Shown here: in pieces, positions 11,632 to 24,566 of the stretch
How positions within the stretch are numbered: position 1 is the first letter of the stretch
Layout: each line of letters opens with the position of its first letter
Assembly: GCA_011800155.1 (NCBI GenBank)
Contig: CM022370.1
Coordinates: 2,480,001-2,544,000, forward strand
From: Flammulina velutipes
Taxonomy: Eukaryota > Basidiomycota > Agaricomycetes > Agaricales > Physalacriaceae
Direction: 5' to 3'
DNA length: 64,000 bases
Notes under the pieces: model-generated
Seen by the model: the letters and a program-made list of their open reading frames with translations, nothing else
Database searches by the model: none
What the model was told of the DNA's origin: nothing
Translations under genes and position numbers: made by a program

Positions 11632-13007
11632 ATGTTTTCCTTGTCAACTGTGAGCTCTTCCCTACTCCAGATAGTCGGAGCTTCACAGTTAACATTATAT
11701 CTTTCTAGATCGTCACCATTCTCGCTGTGCTTCACGCCTCTCAAGCCATGCCCTTTAGCCAGCTAACAGAGATCCTACCCCGAGATGTGACTAGTATTGC
11801 AGTGGACGAGAAGACTGGAGAGTACGTTGCTTACAAGAGCGATGGTTCCCTGTCTGGCCGCTATCCTATCAATGCGCGCATTTCGGGATCAACCCCCAGC
11901 AAACGTGCTGCTCCCCAGTGTGGAAACCTTTCGGTTGACGATCTCAAAAAGAGTCAGTACTGTTGTTTCGGTCTGAACGATGTCCACTGATGACAATTGT
12001 TCAATTAGTTCCCGGTTGGAAGGCTCTTGAACAATACGCCAACGATAGCTGGGGCAAGGGAAAGCGCGAAGTTGTCACCAATCCCGAAGATGTGTGTTCA
12101 ATCCTTCCCATCCTGCGTTCAGCTCTCTAACAATTCTACGCATGTAGTACCTTGACCATCCCGCCCAAGTGTGCATTACGGATGATATTATAGAGCTCAA
12201 ATTCGACGGTATGTGATATCTACTTCAAGTAGTCCGTCGATCGTTGATTCTCATTCGAACAGCCGATCCGGTTTGCCAAGAACATTCCACCAGCACGGAG
12301 GGTAAAATCGTAGGAACTACTGGAGAAGTAACGATCGAAGTCGACCAAGGCTTCAACACCGCTAGCTCTTACACTGTTACTCGTGAGTCATATTTCACTA
12401 CACCCTCATGACTACTTTATTAACTATTTCTCTAGGCGCGGCGACAATTGGCATGGAATCTACTCTGAGCGTCCAAGTCGGCATTCCAGAGGTTGCTGAA
12501 GTGACTAGTTCCCTTACCATCAAAGCTGAAGTCACGAACACACTGTCCAGCACGTAAGTTGACATTTTCATCGCCACGAACAATTAAGCTCAACCATAAT
12601 AGCTTCGATGTCTCGTATAACGATGTTAGTAAAGTTATCATAAAGATGGCTGCACCGCAGGGCCAGAAATGCACAGCACAGGTGCGTTACCTCATTCGTC
12701 CCTCAGGACTCGTTGCCTGATGTGTATACACAGGCTACTGTTAAGACGTGCAACGTGCAAGCCACTGGTCAAATCCGCTACCTCGCTACCGGTTGGGTTT
12801 GGTTTAACTATCACAAAGAGACCAAGGATCACCTCAAGTGTATGCTCGTCTATCGTCATCATTGTTTTGTGCTTAACTGTTTTCGCAGGGGCTGCCAAAA
12901 TCGACGATGTCGTCACGAACATCGATGATCGCTCTGGCTTTGCTGACTTTAAGGGAGCCATGTCGTCCAATACCCAGGCTGCCTACGAAGGCACCTGCTC
13001 CCCTTGA
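11632..13007 (+). CDS. Secreted protein, resembles aerolysin/ETX-MTX2-type beta-barrel family
   Basis: Split by about eight introns of 50-70 bases. The first exon plus the start of the second encode a hydrophobic signal peptide ending near a SQA site, so the product is predicted to be secreted. A short propeptide-like segment follows with a Lys-Arg pair near 11902-11907 that could be a Kex2 site. The C-terminal half (about 12430-13007) has long alternating Ser/Thr and hydrophobic strands, a Val-Gly-Ile-Pro-Glu turn and later a Pro-bearing strand; this pattern is typical of the stem and strand region of aerolysin-like pore-forming proteins. It has few cysteines. The fold is inferred from pattern only; it could instead be an unrelated secreted beta protein. 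Neighbours are housekeeping genes, so context gives no clue to its target. Confidence 0.6.
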
Positions 13008-13259
13008 GGCTATTAGCTTGTTATGACTGGTTGTAATTGTATCCATCATTATTATACATATACCAAAAACATTATAAAATGTGTCTTCCAGAACCAACGA
13101 CCTTAGAGCGGATCGGCCTCATTGTGGCGCAGTGGAATACGTGTTCCACGTGACAATGATGGCGGACTTGAAAATGCGTGACGGCCGACGTGTCCCGCTT
13201 GCTGGTCACTTTGGGCGTTGACTTTTGCTTTATACTTGGATTGACCGACGCTTGCTGGG

Positions 13260-16200
13260 ATGTTAACAACGATCCCGCGCACCGCTGCATTCTCCTGGGG
13301 TCCTGGCCGCCAACTCGTGACTGGTTCAGAGAACGCGTTGGAGATATGGGACCTTTTGGACTACGAAACCAAAGCGCAGGGAACAACTTCCACTACCAAA
13401 CCCGCCAAACCGAAAAGCAGCGGCGCTGACTTTTTTGACGAGCCTGAAAACGACGACGAAGACGCCGCGCTGGTCGTCGAAGAGCCAGCTGTGGAGGACG
13501 ATGCGCCCGGCCCAAAACCAAAGGCAATCGTAAAGGAAACTGCGCGGTGCGTTGTCCTGGGTGTGCCAGCGTTCTCCTTCTGAACGCCTTGTCAGATTCC
13601 TCAACGTCGCATGGGGCTCATCAAACGTGATCGCTGGTGGTATGGAGGGAGGCGAGCTGAAAATGTGGGATTCAAACAAGATCCTCAGCAACGAAGGGTC
13701 CGTGTTCTCGCCGTCGTTTCTCTATACTCGCTCACGCGTAACACAGGTCTAATGCCCTGCTGGCGACGCATTCACGCCCGGTGCGTGGACTGCAGTTTGG
13801 CCCGATACAGAGCCATCTGCTCGCGACCGGTGGCGGGGCTGGCGAGGTAGTTTTCATCCCCGATCCTCGTTCTACATCCTGACTATCTCGTAGGTCTACA
13901 TATGGGATGTGAATACGCCCGATGGTGCACCGTATGCACCGACGACGGGCAAGGCCGATGCGGATGCTGTTAAATGGAATCGCGTCGTCGCGCATGTGTT
14001 GGGCGGTGTAGGACACAGTGGTATGTTCTTCTCTCAGTTTTAAACTTCTGAGTTGATCTTCAACTCATGTGCTCTAGGTGCTGTTGTCTGGGACTTGCGT
14101 GGGAAGAGGGAAGTAGTACGCCTTCCCGGAGGTAGAATGAGCGATTTGGAATGGTCTCCAGACAACGCAAGCTGCTTCCTTTGAGATATCCGATTCTCTA
14201 TTAACATCCTACAGGCGACGAAATTGGCAACAGCCTGCGAAGACGATCAAACGCCTGTCGTGCAGCTGTGGGACTTGCGACATGCTAGAGCCCCCGAGCA
14301 GGTGAGCTGGCAGACGTCATCATTTCCATCACAGCGTAACTGAACAACGGATAGGTCTATAGCCACCATACCCTCGGCGTGCGTTCATTATCCTGGAGCA
14401 TCCACGACCCCTCATTCCTCCTCTCGTCCGGCAAAGAGGGTCGCGCTGTTTGCTTCTCCTCATCAACTGGGGACGTTCTGGGCGAAGTTATTGGCCAAGG
14501 CACTATCTCATGGTCCCCCTCTCAGCCTGGTATCGCCGCATTTGCTGGCGATAGCTCAGTAAGGATCCTGCCTGCCCAAAATTTGGAACGCGATAACCAA
14601 GAAGTCGGGGGTGGCGAAGACTTCTTCGATGTCGCCCGTGGAGAAGGCGAAGGTCTCGGCTTAACCACAGCCGGTAAATGGTTAGGCAGTCGTGGGGGCG
14701 TCACTTGGGGCTTTGGTGGACGCCTTGTGAGTTGGGGCCAGGACGGGAACAAAGTCAAGGTTCGACGAGTTGTCTGGGAGGGCGAGAAAGTCGAACGGGC
14801 CCAAAAATTGGTCAACGCAATCAAGAAGGGCGATGCTGAAGGCGGCCTTAAGGACCTTGGTATTCTGGGAGAATTATTCGAGGGTGACGTGACGGCGCGA
14901 GTCGCGAAGCTTCTTGGTACGGATCAAGTCCAGGAGGAGGAGAGCGAGGATAAGGAGGTCGAAGAGGAGGACGACTTCTTCACCCAGACGCATGTCGAAT
15001 CGGAACCCTACAAGATCGACTCCTCCGATGCTGTCACCAGTGCACTCGTCAAAGGCAACATTCCTGCGGCAGTCAAGGCTTGCGTTAAAGAAGGTCGATG
15101 GACAGAAGCTTTGTTGCTTGCAACAAAGGGACCGGCTGAACTTCTTGACGAGACAGAGAAGAAATATTTTGCTCGAGAATCAGCGCCATCTACATCTTCG
15201 GAGTCTCTTGTCAAGGCCGTCGTACGCGGGGAAATCAGCGACGTCGTGAAGCGTGGCGAAGGTTGGCGTGAAGTCCTTTCCGTTGTCTCGCGATTCGCTG
15301 CAAGCTCTGAGCCCAAAGAGGAGACATTCCCTGCGTTGGTCGATCAAATGGGCGAACGTTGGGCCGAGGAAGAGCTGTGGATCCTGGGCGGTAGATTGGA
15401 GAAGTTGGTAGACGTCTGGGGGTCGGGCGAGAATGGCTTGGATGGTCTTATGGAACGCGTTGCGGTCTTCAGAGGCGCCACAGGCTTTGTCGACCCCGAT
15501 CTAGCGCGCACTAAAGCCTCTACCAAGGAAGAAGGCGAGGAGACGCGACCTTTGAAATGGAGACTCGCCAAGCTATACGAGAAATACCTCGAGTACATCG
15601 ACATTCTTGTAGGGCAGGGTAAAGAGGAGGAGGCCCGTGTTTTCTTGGAGTTTGTACCAGCTGGTTACGAGGGTGCTGAGGCTATTCGCGAGAGGCTAGG
15701 TATCAAGAAGCCTTCTGTCAACGTTGCAGCAGCAGTCGCCACGTCTAAACCTGCAGTGAAGTCAGCCTACACGCCAGCGTCAGCTCCTACTTTCGCTCCC
15801 GTTGCTCCCGCATCTGGATTTGCTCCTGCCTCCAGCTTCGCTCCCCCCGCGCCGCAGCTAGGATATACACCCTCGGGTTCCCAACAATTCCCCAATAGCG
15901 CTTCCGGAAGGTCGTATCCTCCTGTACCCAATACGTCTGCGCCTAGCCAATATCAGCAGGCAGGTCCTTACGGTAACAACCAGTTCGGATACCAAAACCC
16001 CAACGCTGGCCCACCCCCCGTCTCTGCCCCTCCACCACCCCCTCCCAGACGCGATAACACTGGGTGGAACGATGCGCCCCCACAGAAAAATGCCCCGCCT
16101 CCGAAGCTCAAGTCCTCCACGCCCAAGCCGATTACCAGTCCTTTCGCTGGCGGACCAAGCCCTTACGAAATTCCAAGGCCTGGTAGTCGTGGTATAACCT

Positions 16201-17446
16201 CTCCGCCGCCGCCTATGGGGCCACCTCGAGGTCTTGTTTCACCACCTCCCCAAAGAGGTTTCAACATACCTCCCCGACCTGGTTCAACAACTCAGCCTCC
16301 TCCGCCCCATATGGGCGGAGCGTTGCCTCCTCCACCACCTGGGCCATACGCACCTCCTCCGGGCAGTAAGTCCATATCAAAAAACAAAGTTTGCCCTTAC
16401 TGACACGGCTTGTAGCAAACACAATGGCGCCACCTCAAGGCGGTAAGTTGTATTATCATCATGAGTTTTTCTTCCTCATAGTGAATGACAGGATCTGGAT
16501 TTGCGCGCCCTCCTTCTGCGCAGCTAGGACATCCCCAGCAGGGTTCATTCGTAGCCGGAGGACAGTTTGCATCTCCTCCTGCGCCTAGAGACAATTATGG
16601 GCCTCCGCCAACGAACAACTTCTCATCTCCCAACCAGCCCAATGGATTTGCTCCCCCTCCCCCTTCTCAAGGACGTGGATTTTCGGTACCCCCAGCTGGT
16701 CCTCAATTTATTGACAGTGGTGCGGGAGCCCCGCCCAGCATGACGGGATCGTCTCCCTATGGGCCGTCGTCCGGGCAAGGCGGATTCACATCTCCCAATG
16801 CAGGTGGACACAACCCATATGCTCCTCCTCCATCGCAGGGCTTCAACGCTGGGCCACCACCTCCCGGTCCCGGAGGGATGGGTGGAATGCCCCCACCACC
16901 CGGACCTAGTTCGAGTATAAGAGCGCCCCCACCACCACCTAAGAGGCAGGAAGAGAAGAAGGCTGTCGAGCTCAAGTACCGTGAGTGGCCGCATCTTTCG
17001 ACTTTGTACCGTTTGGTTAAAATTAATTCAGCTTCTGGTGATCGTTCACATATTCCTGAGCGTACGAGGGAGGTGTATGAAATTATCGAGGCTGAATTGA
17101 GGAAGGTGCCGGTGAGTTATTCATTATGTCTTTTTGAGGACGTGGGCTTGACAAGCTTTTCTCTGCAGCCTCCCCAACACCGTGAACTTGAGAAGCGGTT
17201 GAATCTTTTGTTCGATGGACTCAACTGTGAAACCTTAACGCCTGCGACTGAGGACGGGTTGAGAGCGATAAGCCAAGGTCTGTTCTGTACCGGATCCATG
17301 CTACGTTGTAATGTTGACGTGTTCATTTAGCTATCTCTGCCAGAGACCGCCCAGCGGCGTTGGCCCTTCACGTTGAGATGTTGACGAGAGGAGATGGAGA
17401 TGTTGCTTGGATGAGTGGGCTCAAACAGTTGATTGTTAAGTTGTGA
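13260..17446 (+). CDS. SEC31: COPII coat outer-layer protein SEC31
   Basis: Forms the outer COPII cage with SEC13 and stimulates SAR1 GTPase at ER exit sites. The start MLTTIPRTAAFSWGPG matches the usual N-terminal edge of the Sec31 beta-propeller. WD repeats follow across several exons (LEIWDLLDYETK, GGMEGGELKMWDSNKI, GGAGEVYIWDVNTPDG, AVVWDLRGKREVVRLPGG, VVQLWDLRHARAPEQ) up to about 14540. The large exon from 14379 continues through the alpha-solenoid (VKGNIPAAVKACVKEGRWTE, LLATKGPAEL) and enters a long Pro/Gly/Gln-rich segment (15760-16960) that binds the SAR1-SEC23 site in the family. The end (YREWPHLSTLYRL is intron readthrough; then RDRPAALALHVEML, LKQLIVKL) is the conserved C-terminal helical domain. 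About ten introns. An 80-residue acidic insert interrupts the first repeats at 13430-13530. Confidence 0.93.
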
Positions 17447-17589
17447 GAGGAAGCTTGGTAGATATGTAGAGAACGCACTTGGAAATGGAGAACAATATTT
17501 ACGATTTCGATTTCGGAGTCTGGATCAAGCACGCGAAAATTGATGAAATAATTTGACCCGGTTCTACATAGTCGTCTCATTTACCCGTC

Positions 17590-19208
17590 ATGTTCGCGGT
17601 TCTTGCCCGACCCATTGCCCGTCGCTCCTTTGGCTATACGGCGCGATGTATGGCTACAAAGAAGAATACGCCCCGGCCGCCACCACCGCCACCACCACCG
17701 GCGACCAATGATGCTGAAGAAAAGCCCGTATTCAGCTCGACGGTGAATCTCGACATTCTTCCTGAAGAGCCCCAGCCCCGGCCATCGCAGCGGACGGGCG
17801 CCAGGTCTTCGCTGGACTCACTTTCGTCCGCAGAGCGGCGCCGGCGCAGAATAGGTGGTTTCACGACAGTACTCTTTGTCGGCTTCTTGGGATTCCAGCT
17901 CGCGTACATGACTCGAGATTGGGACGAGTCTGAGCTCCAGCTTAAAAAATGGGTGCGTGTTGTGTTTTAGCTGCACTCAATTGTTGCTCACAACGAGCCT
18001 TAGACGGTAGAGACCGCGCCATCCTCCAGATGGGGCAGAGTTGTTGTACGGTTCAAAGATTTCTTGGGGGCAAGTCCGTTCACTGTTAAATGGTTTAGCA
18101 TACTTATTCGCCCGTGCAGCTTTTCAGTGAGCCTCCAGCGCCGGAGCTCCTGCCACCACAGTACCCGCCACCGCACAACAAACCGTACACGATGGTTATT
18201 GAAATCGATGATCTACTCACGACCGCCACCTGGGATGTAAGTCACCTCGACACGGTCCTCTTCGCGCCCCCTCATATCCTCCTCAGCGCCAACATGGCTG
18301 GCGCACAGCCAAACGCCCGGGCGCAGATTACTTCCTCGCATACATGTCCCAGTTCTACGAAATCGTCGTCTTCACCCGGCAGTACCAGTACACCGCGGAA
18401 CCCATCCTCGCCAAACTCGACCAGTTCCAGTTCTTCATCATGCATCGTCTCTTCCGCGATTCTATGCGTTCCATAAATGGCAAGACAGTCAAGGATCTAT
18501 CGTACCTCAACCGCGACCTGTCAAAGGTTATCCTTCTCGACACTATTCCAGAACATGGCGCTGTGCAACCCGAAAATACAATAATACTGCCTAAATGGAC
18601 TGGAGAGCCCAACGACCGTGGTTTAATTGCTATGATTCCTTTCCTCGAATGTGCGTGTCTTTTTTCTTGCACCTCTCCACTCAGACTGACGAGTCCGATA
18701 TAGCTCTGGCTATTTACCAAGCACCTGACGTTCGACCCATCATTACTGCCTACGCGGGCAAGGACATTCCTCTAGAATACGCAAAGAAGGAGGCGGAAGC
18801 AAAGCAAAAGCATCTCGAAGAATGGGAAAAGAAGAAGCAAACTCCCAATCCAATTGGTGCCATGTTTGGCCTTACCGTATGTCGCTTCCGTTTCCTCAGT
18901 TTTTTCCTATATCGTTAAACACTATTCCTTCTCAGAGCCGGGCCATACCACCGACGTATCTTGAAGCAAAACGCAAAGAGGCTCAACACTTTTATAAAGA
19001 GGAACAGGCGTATATTGCGAAGAACAAGGCGCATCTAGAGGAGCTCATGAAGAAGGAGCAAGAGATGATGATGGGTCAAGGCCCCAACAACTTCTGGGAG
19101 ATGCTGGAGGTGATGAAAAATGGCCCCCAGGCTCTTCCTCCTCCGCCTGGGACAGAACCTCCGCCTGGGCCAGAATCGCCGGCGGAAGGGAAGAAGCCAT
19201 CTCAGTGA
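17590..19208 (+). CDS. TIM50: Mitochondrial import inner membrane translocase subunit TIM50
   Basis: Receptor of the TIM23 complex that accepts presequence proteins in the intermembrane space. The start [20 protein letters not shown] is a clear presequence; a Pro run (17675-17700) follows, then one membrane helix ([19 protein letters not shown]). The FCP1/NIF-like HAD-fold domain has [57 protein letters not shown] and IPFLE. The phosphatase DxD position reads EID, so the first acidic nucleophile is Glu, consistent with a non-catalytic HAD domain. The C-terminal tail is a charged coiled helix ([20 protein letters not shown]) ending in a Pro-rich stretch. Six introns or so. It starts 143 bp after SEC31. 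Confidence 0.94.
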
Positions 19209-19497
19209 CATACTCACATATTTATCATACTGCGTTACTTAATCCCCACCTCACTATTAAACGTACGTTTGAACGATTGGGAATCTAGACAAGACCTTGC
19301 CTGCTACTTAAGATCACCAGTATGAGGATCCTTACAGTAACGGTGCTGGTTCAGCTATTTAGAAATGTGCACGAGAAAACATGATAAAATGATAATGTAT
19401 TATGTGGCGTCGCTGCGGGGAAACCCCCAATACAATAAATAGCAAGCCTATTGTCCGAAGAATTCATCCGTTTATTATCTAGTAGTAGAATGACTGA

Positions 19498-21399
19498 TCA
19501 CTCATAACAAAGAATAAAGATACGCCCTCCCACCACACTTACGATGACAGCACATTGGCTCTGGTCAAAATTCATACTTTCCACAACATTAAGATCCAGT
19601 TCTCGAGGCGTCTCCAGCGTCCGCACGAAAACACAATCCTTCTCCCCAGATCCCAGCGAAGTAAAGGTCGCAAAACGCAGCACCTTGTCATCGCTCGTAG
19701 CATCCACATACTCTAGCCAAACCGCATGCCCAAAGTCCACTGCGATCAAAGGTCTCTGCTCCATCTCCCCGCCCCCTAGACTCTCCGGTACGCTGCAGAT
19801 CTCGAAATCCGCATGAATGTACCATAGCGTAAGAGGGTCCCCTTCGACCTTGTTCGTATCAGGCCAGTGCTGCATACTCATATTCAACATGGGAACGGCA
19901 AAATAGTACTGCGCCAGGACGTAGGTCGTTCGATGTGTTTCCATGTTGTGGTTTCCGAGTAATAGGACAGCGCAGCTCACGCGATGGACGTCGTCGAATT
20001 TGGGCCACCATTGTCGGATGAAGTGGGATGCTTCTGGGTACCAACTGGGGACGGGATATGGGTTGAGAGGAGATGAGGCTGGGATCATGGTGGTGGTACC
20101 ACGTAGCGGTAGAGATGGCTCGACGGTGTCCAAACCTTCTGGCCACCCATCGGTCATTGGGAAGACAAATTCGCGCCTAAGCGTAAGCGCCGGTGGGACG
20201 GTAGCACCGAGCATAGGCGGTCCCGGAAATACGTTCACATGAGGTGTAAGCAGCGAAAGAGGATAGATGTATTGGTAGGCAGCAGTTGGTTCCTCGCGGT
20301 GAATGGCCAAAATTTGCTCCTTCTCCATCAGGATGCAAGTCCAATTGGTCGTAACTTTCTATCCATAACATTCAGTGACACTGTTCCGTACGGGTGAGCA
20401 AAAAAATCTTACCGCTTCTAGACCTGTATCGACGAACGCGTAAGCCTCATGATCCCAGTCGGGAATCAAGAGCAGACCGAGGGAACCAGATGTGGCTCCG
20501 TCTTGGTGATGCAGCAAAATTAGTGCAGCGAGCCGACGATGAGCAGTGTCCAAGATGAAAACATTGAGAGTTATGCCTCTCGTTTTGAACTTGGCCACTT
20601 GGTTGAAAACAGGATATCTGTCCTCATTTGGGCCGGGAAAGTCCACCTGAGCTACGCCCCATTCAAGTACTTGGCCCTCATCAAAGCTGTGAGTAAGTTG
20701 TCAGAGGGTGAATAGTTGGAACAGGTTGGCAGCGGCACGTACGGATCCAATGCCTTTTCAGCCATAACAATACACGCCTTGCGCGCATCAAAGTCGACGC
20801 GACATTTCCACAGCTCCCACTGGTAGCCAAGCGACCAGCGCCCTTCCTCAACGCCATTCTCCAAGTTCTGGCAGATAATAGCGCCGTTCTTGGTCGAACA
20901 GAGGAGATATTTTGTGGTTACAGTGCTAAGCCAATCGATCTCGTCGAACGAATTTGTGGCTTCTTCGTATAGCGACAGGCGTAATATCCTGAACCATCCC
21001 TTGACGTCCGTGACTGCCCGAGCTTCGTGGACGTCGAGGTAGTTGCATTTTGTGTGTGCCCTGATAGGATGGGGAGCTCTTGTTTTCCATGCGTCTTCGT
21101 TGCGGCGGGCCTTGGCAATAGCGTGCAGCAGGTCGAGGCTCGCCAAATCCGAGAGCTGAACGAAGCCTTTGAGCGGAAGTGGGCGACAGCGCAGTAGGAG
21201 ATTATGAGCCTGTGCGCGATAGACTGGCCGTGTCAGAGCGTATTCTCCGAGAACTCGGCATGTCTAACAGGATGAGCGTCAGAGCCTAATGAATCTCATT
21301 CACAAATAACAAACATACCAAAGAAACCGAATGGACGTCGTAAATGTCAAGAAATGAGGCGACGAGCAGGAAAACATCATAAGGCAGTTTCTCAAGCAT
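19498..21399 (-). CDS. F-box domain protein
   Basis: Predicted SCF adaptor. The start MLEKLPYDVFLLVASFLDIY at 21399 opens directly with the F-box, which continues over an intron to the TCRVLGEYAL block. An in-frame ATG at 21471 would add 24 residues. The rest, over four exons, has no repeat I recognise: it contains KGWFRILRLSLYEEATNSF, WELWKCRVDFDARKACIVMA, LNVFILDTAHRRLAALILLH and many regularly spaced Trp/Asp strands that suggest a beta-propeller-like or beta-rich substrate domain, common in agaric F-box proteins. The stop is TGA at 19498-19500. It converges on TIM50 with a 290 bp spacer. The target is unknown. Confidence 0.8.
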
Positions 21400-21575
21400 G
21401 CTTAGTGGCGGAGGACAAGATGTAAATAAGTTGGGCCCATCCTTGTAAATCTGATTAACCTGCTTTAACACGTGGATGCCACTGGTCGAGTTTAGTCTAT
21501 TGTCTTGTCATGAATATGGGTACAGTGCCATCCGCGTTATAATACAGCGAAATATAAAGTAAGTGTTCCGTTAGA

Positions 21576-24412
21576 TTATGCATCACTGTCGCTAGCAGCG
21601 CTGTCGCTCTCATCATGCCCCCATACCGCGAATGTCCTACGGCTCGGATCCCTCGACCTTGAGCGCGACTTGCCTCGACGGCGTCTCTGTGTCGCGGCCG
21701 TAGGTGTCTTTACAGACTCCAAGTCCACGTCACGATCGTTGGGAATCCTGCTCTTCCCACTCGCCTTCTTCGGGGAGTACAGGTCGTCGCGCTCGCCACG
21801 GTGCCCATTCGACTCGCCTGGCTCTCCCCGCCCATCGTCAAGATCAAACTCGACGCGATGTCGCGGAGAAGGGCCCCGAGCAGCCATATGTGGCTCCGGT
21901 CCCGCGAATCGACTGGGTGTTTGTATTCCAGAATGCACATCATCGTGTCTCGTGTGTGCGCGTTTTCCATTCTTCTTCGAATGAAGAAGAGCGGCGTGTA
22001 GTGTATCCTCTGCAAATGCTTCCTCTGCCTTGGCTATTGCAATGGCATCTGCTCCTGGAGTCAGGGCCTTGGGGGCCTTGGCCTTGAGTGCCTCTGGAGA
22101 AGAATCGTCTATATCGAATTTGTCTTCTTCCTCCTCTTCGTCCGAGACTTCATCCTCTTCTTCATCCTCTAATGTCTCCTCTGGTACATCTGGCGTGGCA
22201 GTGCCAGTGTGCTTCTTTTTCTTGGGTTTTGCGGGTCCCTCCTCAACGACCACAAAAGATTTCTGGCGCTCTCGCTCGTTCCACTTGAGAGTACGCGATA
22301 TGGCATGGAACCAATCCGTAGATTGATTTTCGGCGCAAACAGTCGGGAATGGGTATTTCGATGCTGTGACCTTGATATGATCACCCTCTGTAAGGTGGAT
22401 TAGAGGTGTGAGTCTGATACCGGATTCGGCGCACTTACGCTTCAGTTCTACTCTTCCTCGACCGTCAAAGGATGCCCAAGCTGTACTCCGCGAGTTGAAG
22501 GGAACACATATGCGCAATTCCATACTGTCTGGGAGCAGCATTGGCCGAAAAGATAGTGTGTGGGGGCATATCGGTGTAATCAAGAGAGCAGGAATCTCCG
22601 GATGAACGAGAGAGCCACCTGCTGAGAGCTACGCGCGGTTTAGGGTTAAGCTATCGCTAGGCATGAATATAACTCACTGAGTAAGCTGTAGAACCTGTCG
22701 GCGTAGACACGGTCAATCCATCTGCTTGTACGGTAGTCATATGATGCTCATCGCCTGTGAAAACTCTTTGTAAGTCAAAAGATCAGGCCAAGAATAGAAT
22801 AGATGCCTACCGAATAGCTCTAGTAAGCTGACATATGGACTCGGGCCACGGTCGACAACCAAATCGTTGAGAATCTCGAAGGTCTCAACGGGGCGAGTCA
22901 CGAAACACATTATCTCCTTATCCTTGGTCGATTTGGCTCCTTCATTCATCGAAAAGCCACCATTCCAGCCTCCCTCTAGGGCTTCCCATCCACCTTCCTC
23001 TATGTTCTTCATCAAGATTTCACCTGTCTCGCCCTTCTTGACAGCTTTACGGCCTTTGCCTTCGTTCGCGACCGCGCGATAAACAGTGCACGTAAATCGC
23101 ATTCGGAGATTGACCCGTATGCCGTTGTCGATGACTGAGTCCATGACGGCTGCATGGTCGGCAAAGTCGAAGTTCGTCAGAAAGCCAAGGGAGCCGAGAG
23201 CAAAAGGAAGGACGGGAGGGACGATGCGTTGAAACAGCCAGGAAGTGAAGAGGACGGTCCCATCACCGCCGAGCTAGTGTAATCGTCAAAACAGAAATAT
23301 AGATGACATAGCATGCCACTTACGGTTACGACAAAGTCAAATAGATGTGGGCTGTGGCTGCACATATCGCTAGTCCAGTATCGTAGCTGGCCCTCCTCCT
23401 TCTTGAGATAGAATTCATTTTCTTTGACAAACTGCGCGGAATTCATGGATGATAGTGAAGTCGTGCTTGAAGTACGGCGGCGAGGGAAGGGAACGAATAG
23501 CTCGGGGTGGTCACGTTCGATGCCTTCTGCGTCAAAACGTCGGGAATGGCGAAGCTGGTTGTCGACATATACGACCATGCCTCTAGCCTGGCCAGGACGT
23601 GGTTTGAGCATGAGATAGAGTGCGAGCTCTCTTGTTAGCTTGATAAGCCGGTTATCGCGCGCCTTGGTGATAATGAGTACGCTCTGGATATTAGATCTAA
23701 CACGAGCACGGCCTATGCAAACTAAGCGTCACACTAAATGAAAGAAGAAGTCGAAAATACCTAATTGTTTGCTCATCTCCCGAACGCCTACAGCCGTCTC
23801 AGCAAGTTGCCTGGTAAGGCTGCCGCCGTAATCGTCATCCTCGTCGTTGCTAGTAAAGGCAGAACTGTCGCCAGATGTAGGCGAAGAGTTGACGGTGCCG
23901 GTGCCGTCAGACGCTGTTCGTTGGAGAGAAGGCGCGATATCAACGTCGCCCAGAATCGCGTTTTGTTTCGTGCGGAGCCAATCCGTGAGAGAGGCTCCTT
24001 TGTCGAGATGGGAATGCACAAAACACGGTGAACGCATAGGCTGCTGGTGCTGTTTATTCATCTGTGCAATACGTTGTGGAACGCTGGCTGCGGGAGATGA
24101 GCAGGGTGCGCCAGACGTCGGGGTGATGATGGTGGAATGTTGAGCAACGATAGTGTTGGTTTTCTTTGGGACGCCAGGTGACGTTTCCTCTAGGACAATA
24201 TCAGACTGCCATTCGCGCCGAGAAGGATCAATGTTGAGCGACGACGGTCGCCCATTCGATAAGCGACTACTCTTTCGCGACAAAGTGGGCCGTTCTGGGA
24301 TTTCTGGTGGGGTATAAGAGACGGCAAAGGCGGGTCTGGGCGACGTGGGGGGAGTCGAGAACGTATCGTCGCCATCTGGAGATAAAAGCCCGTTGCCGTT
24401 GTTGTAGGTCAT
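21576..24412 (-). CDS. NAD(H) kinase (UTR1/POS5 family) with acidic C-terminal extension
   Basis: Phosphorylates NAD(H) to NADP(H) using ATP. The 230-residue N-terminal region (24412-23760) is Ser/Pro-rich and probably disordered. The kinase core runs from SVLIITKARDNRLIKLTREL, through LRYWTSDMCSHSPHLFDFVV, to the GGDGT nucleotide motif at the exon junction near 23270-23310, then PPVLPFALGSLGFLTNFDF, and the NE/D-like and GSTAYSLSAGG motifs close to 22690. The conserved end LRICVPFNSRSTAWASFDGR follows. After WFHAISRTLKWNERE there is an unusual extension of about 200 residues (22300-21576): acidic EEEDEVSDEEEEED, then a basic Ser/Arg-rich tail. No mitochondrial presequence is visible, so a cytosolic form is more likely. 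The same-strand queuosine-salvage gene lies 155 bp upstream. Confidence 0.93.
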
Positions 24413-24566
24413 GGTAGAAAGGCGAACGTGTTTGTCAGAAAAACAAATCCGTTTCCTGGGTTTTCTTAAGCAAAGTTAAGAGGGCAGGTAAGGGTAAGCA
24501 TGATGATCGTCCGGACAACAACCAATTATTGACGCTAGACTCATCAGATAGTGTCAACCTTGTACA

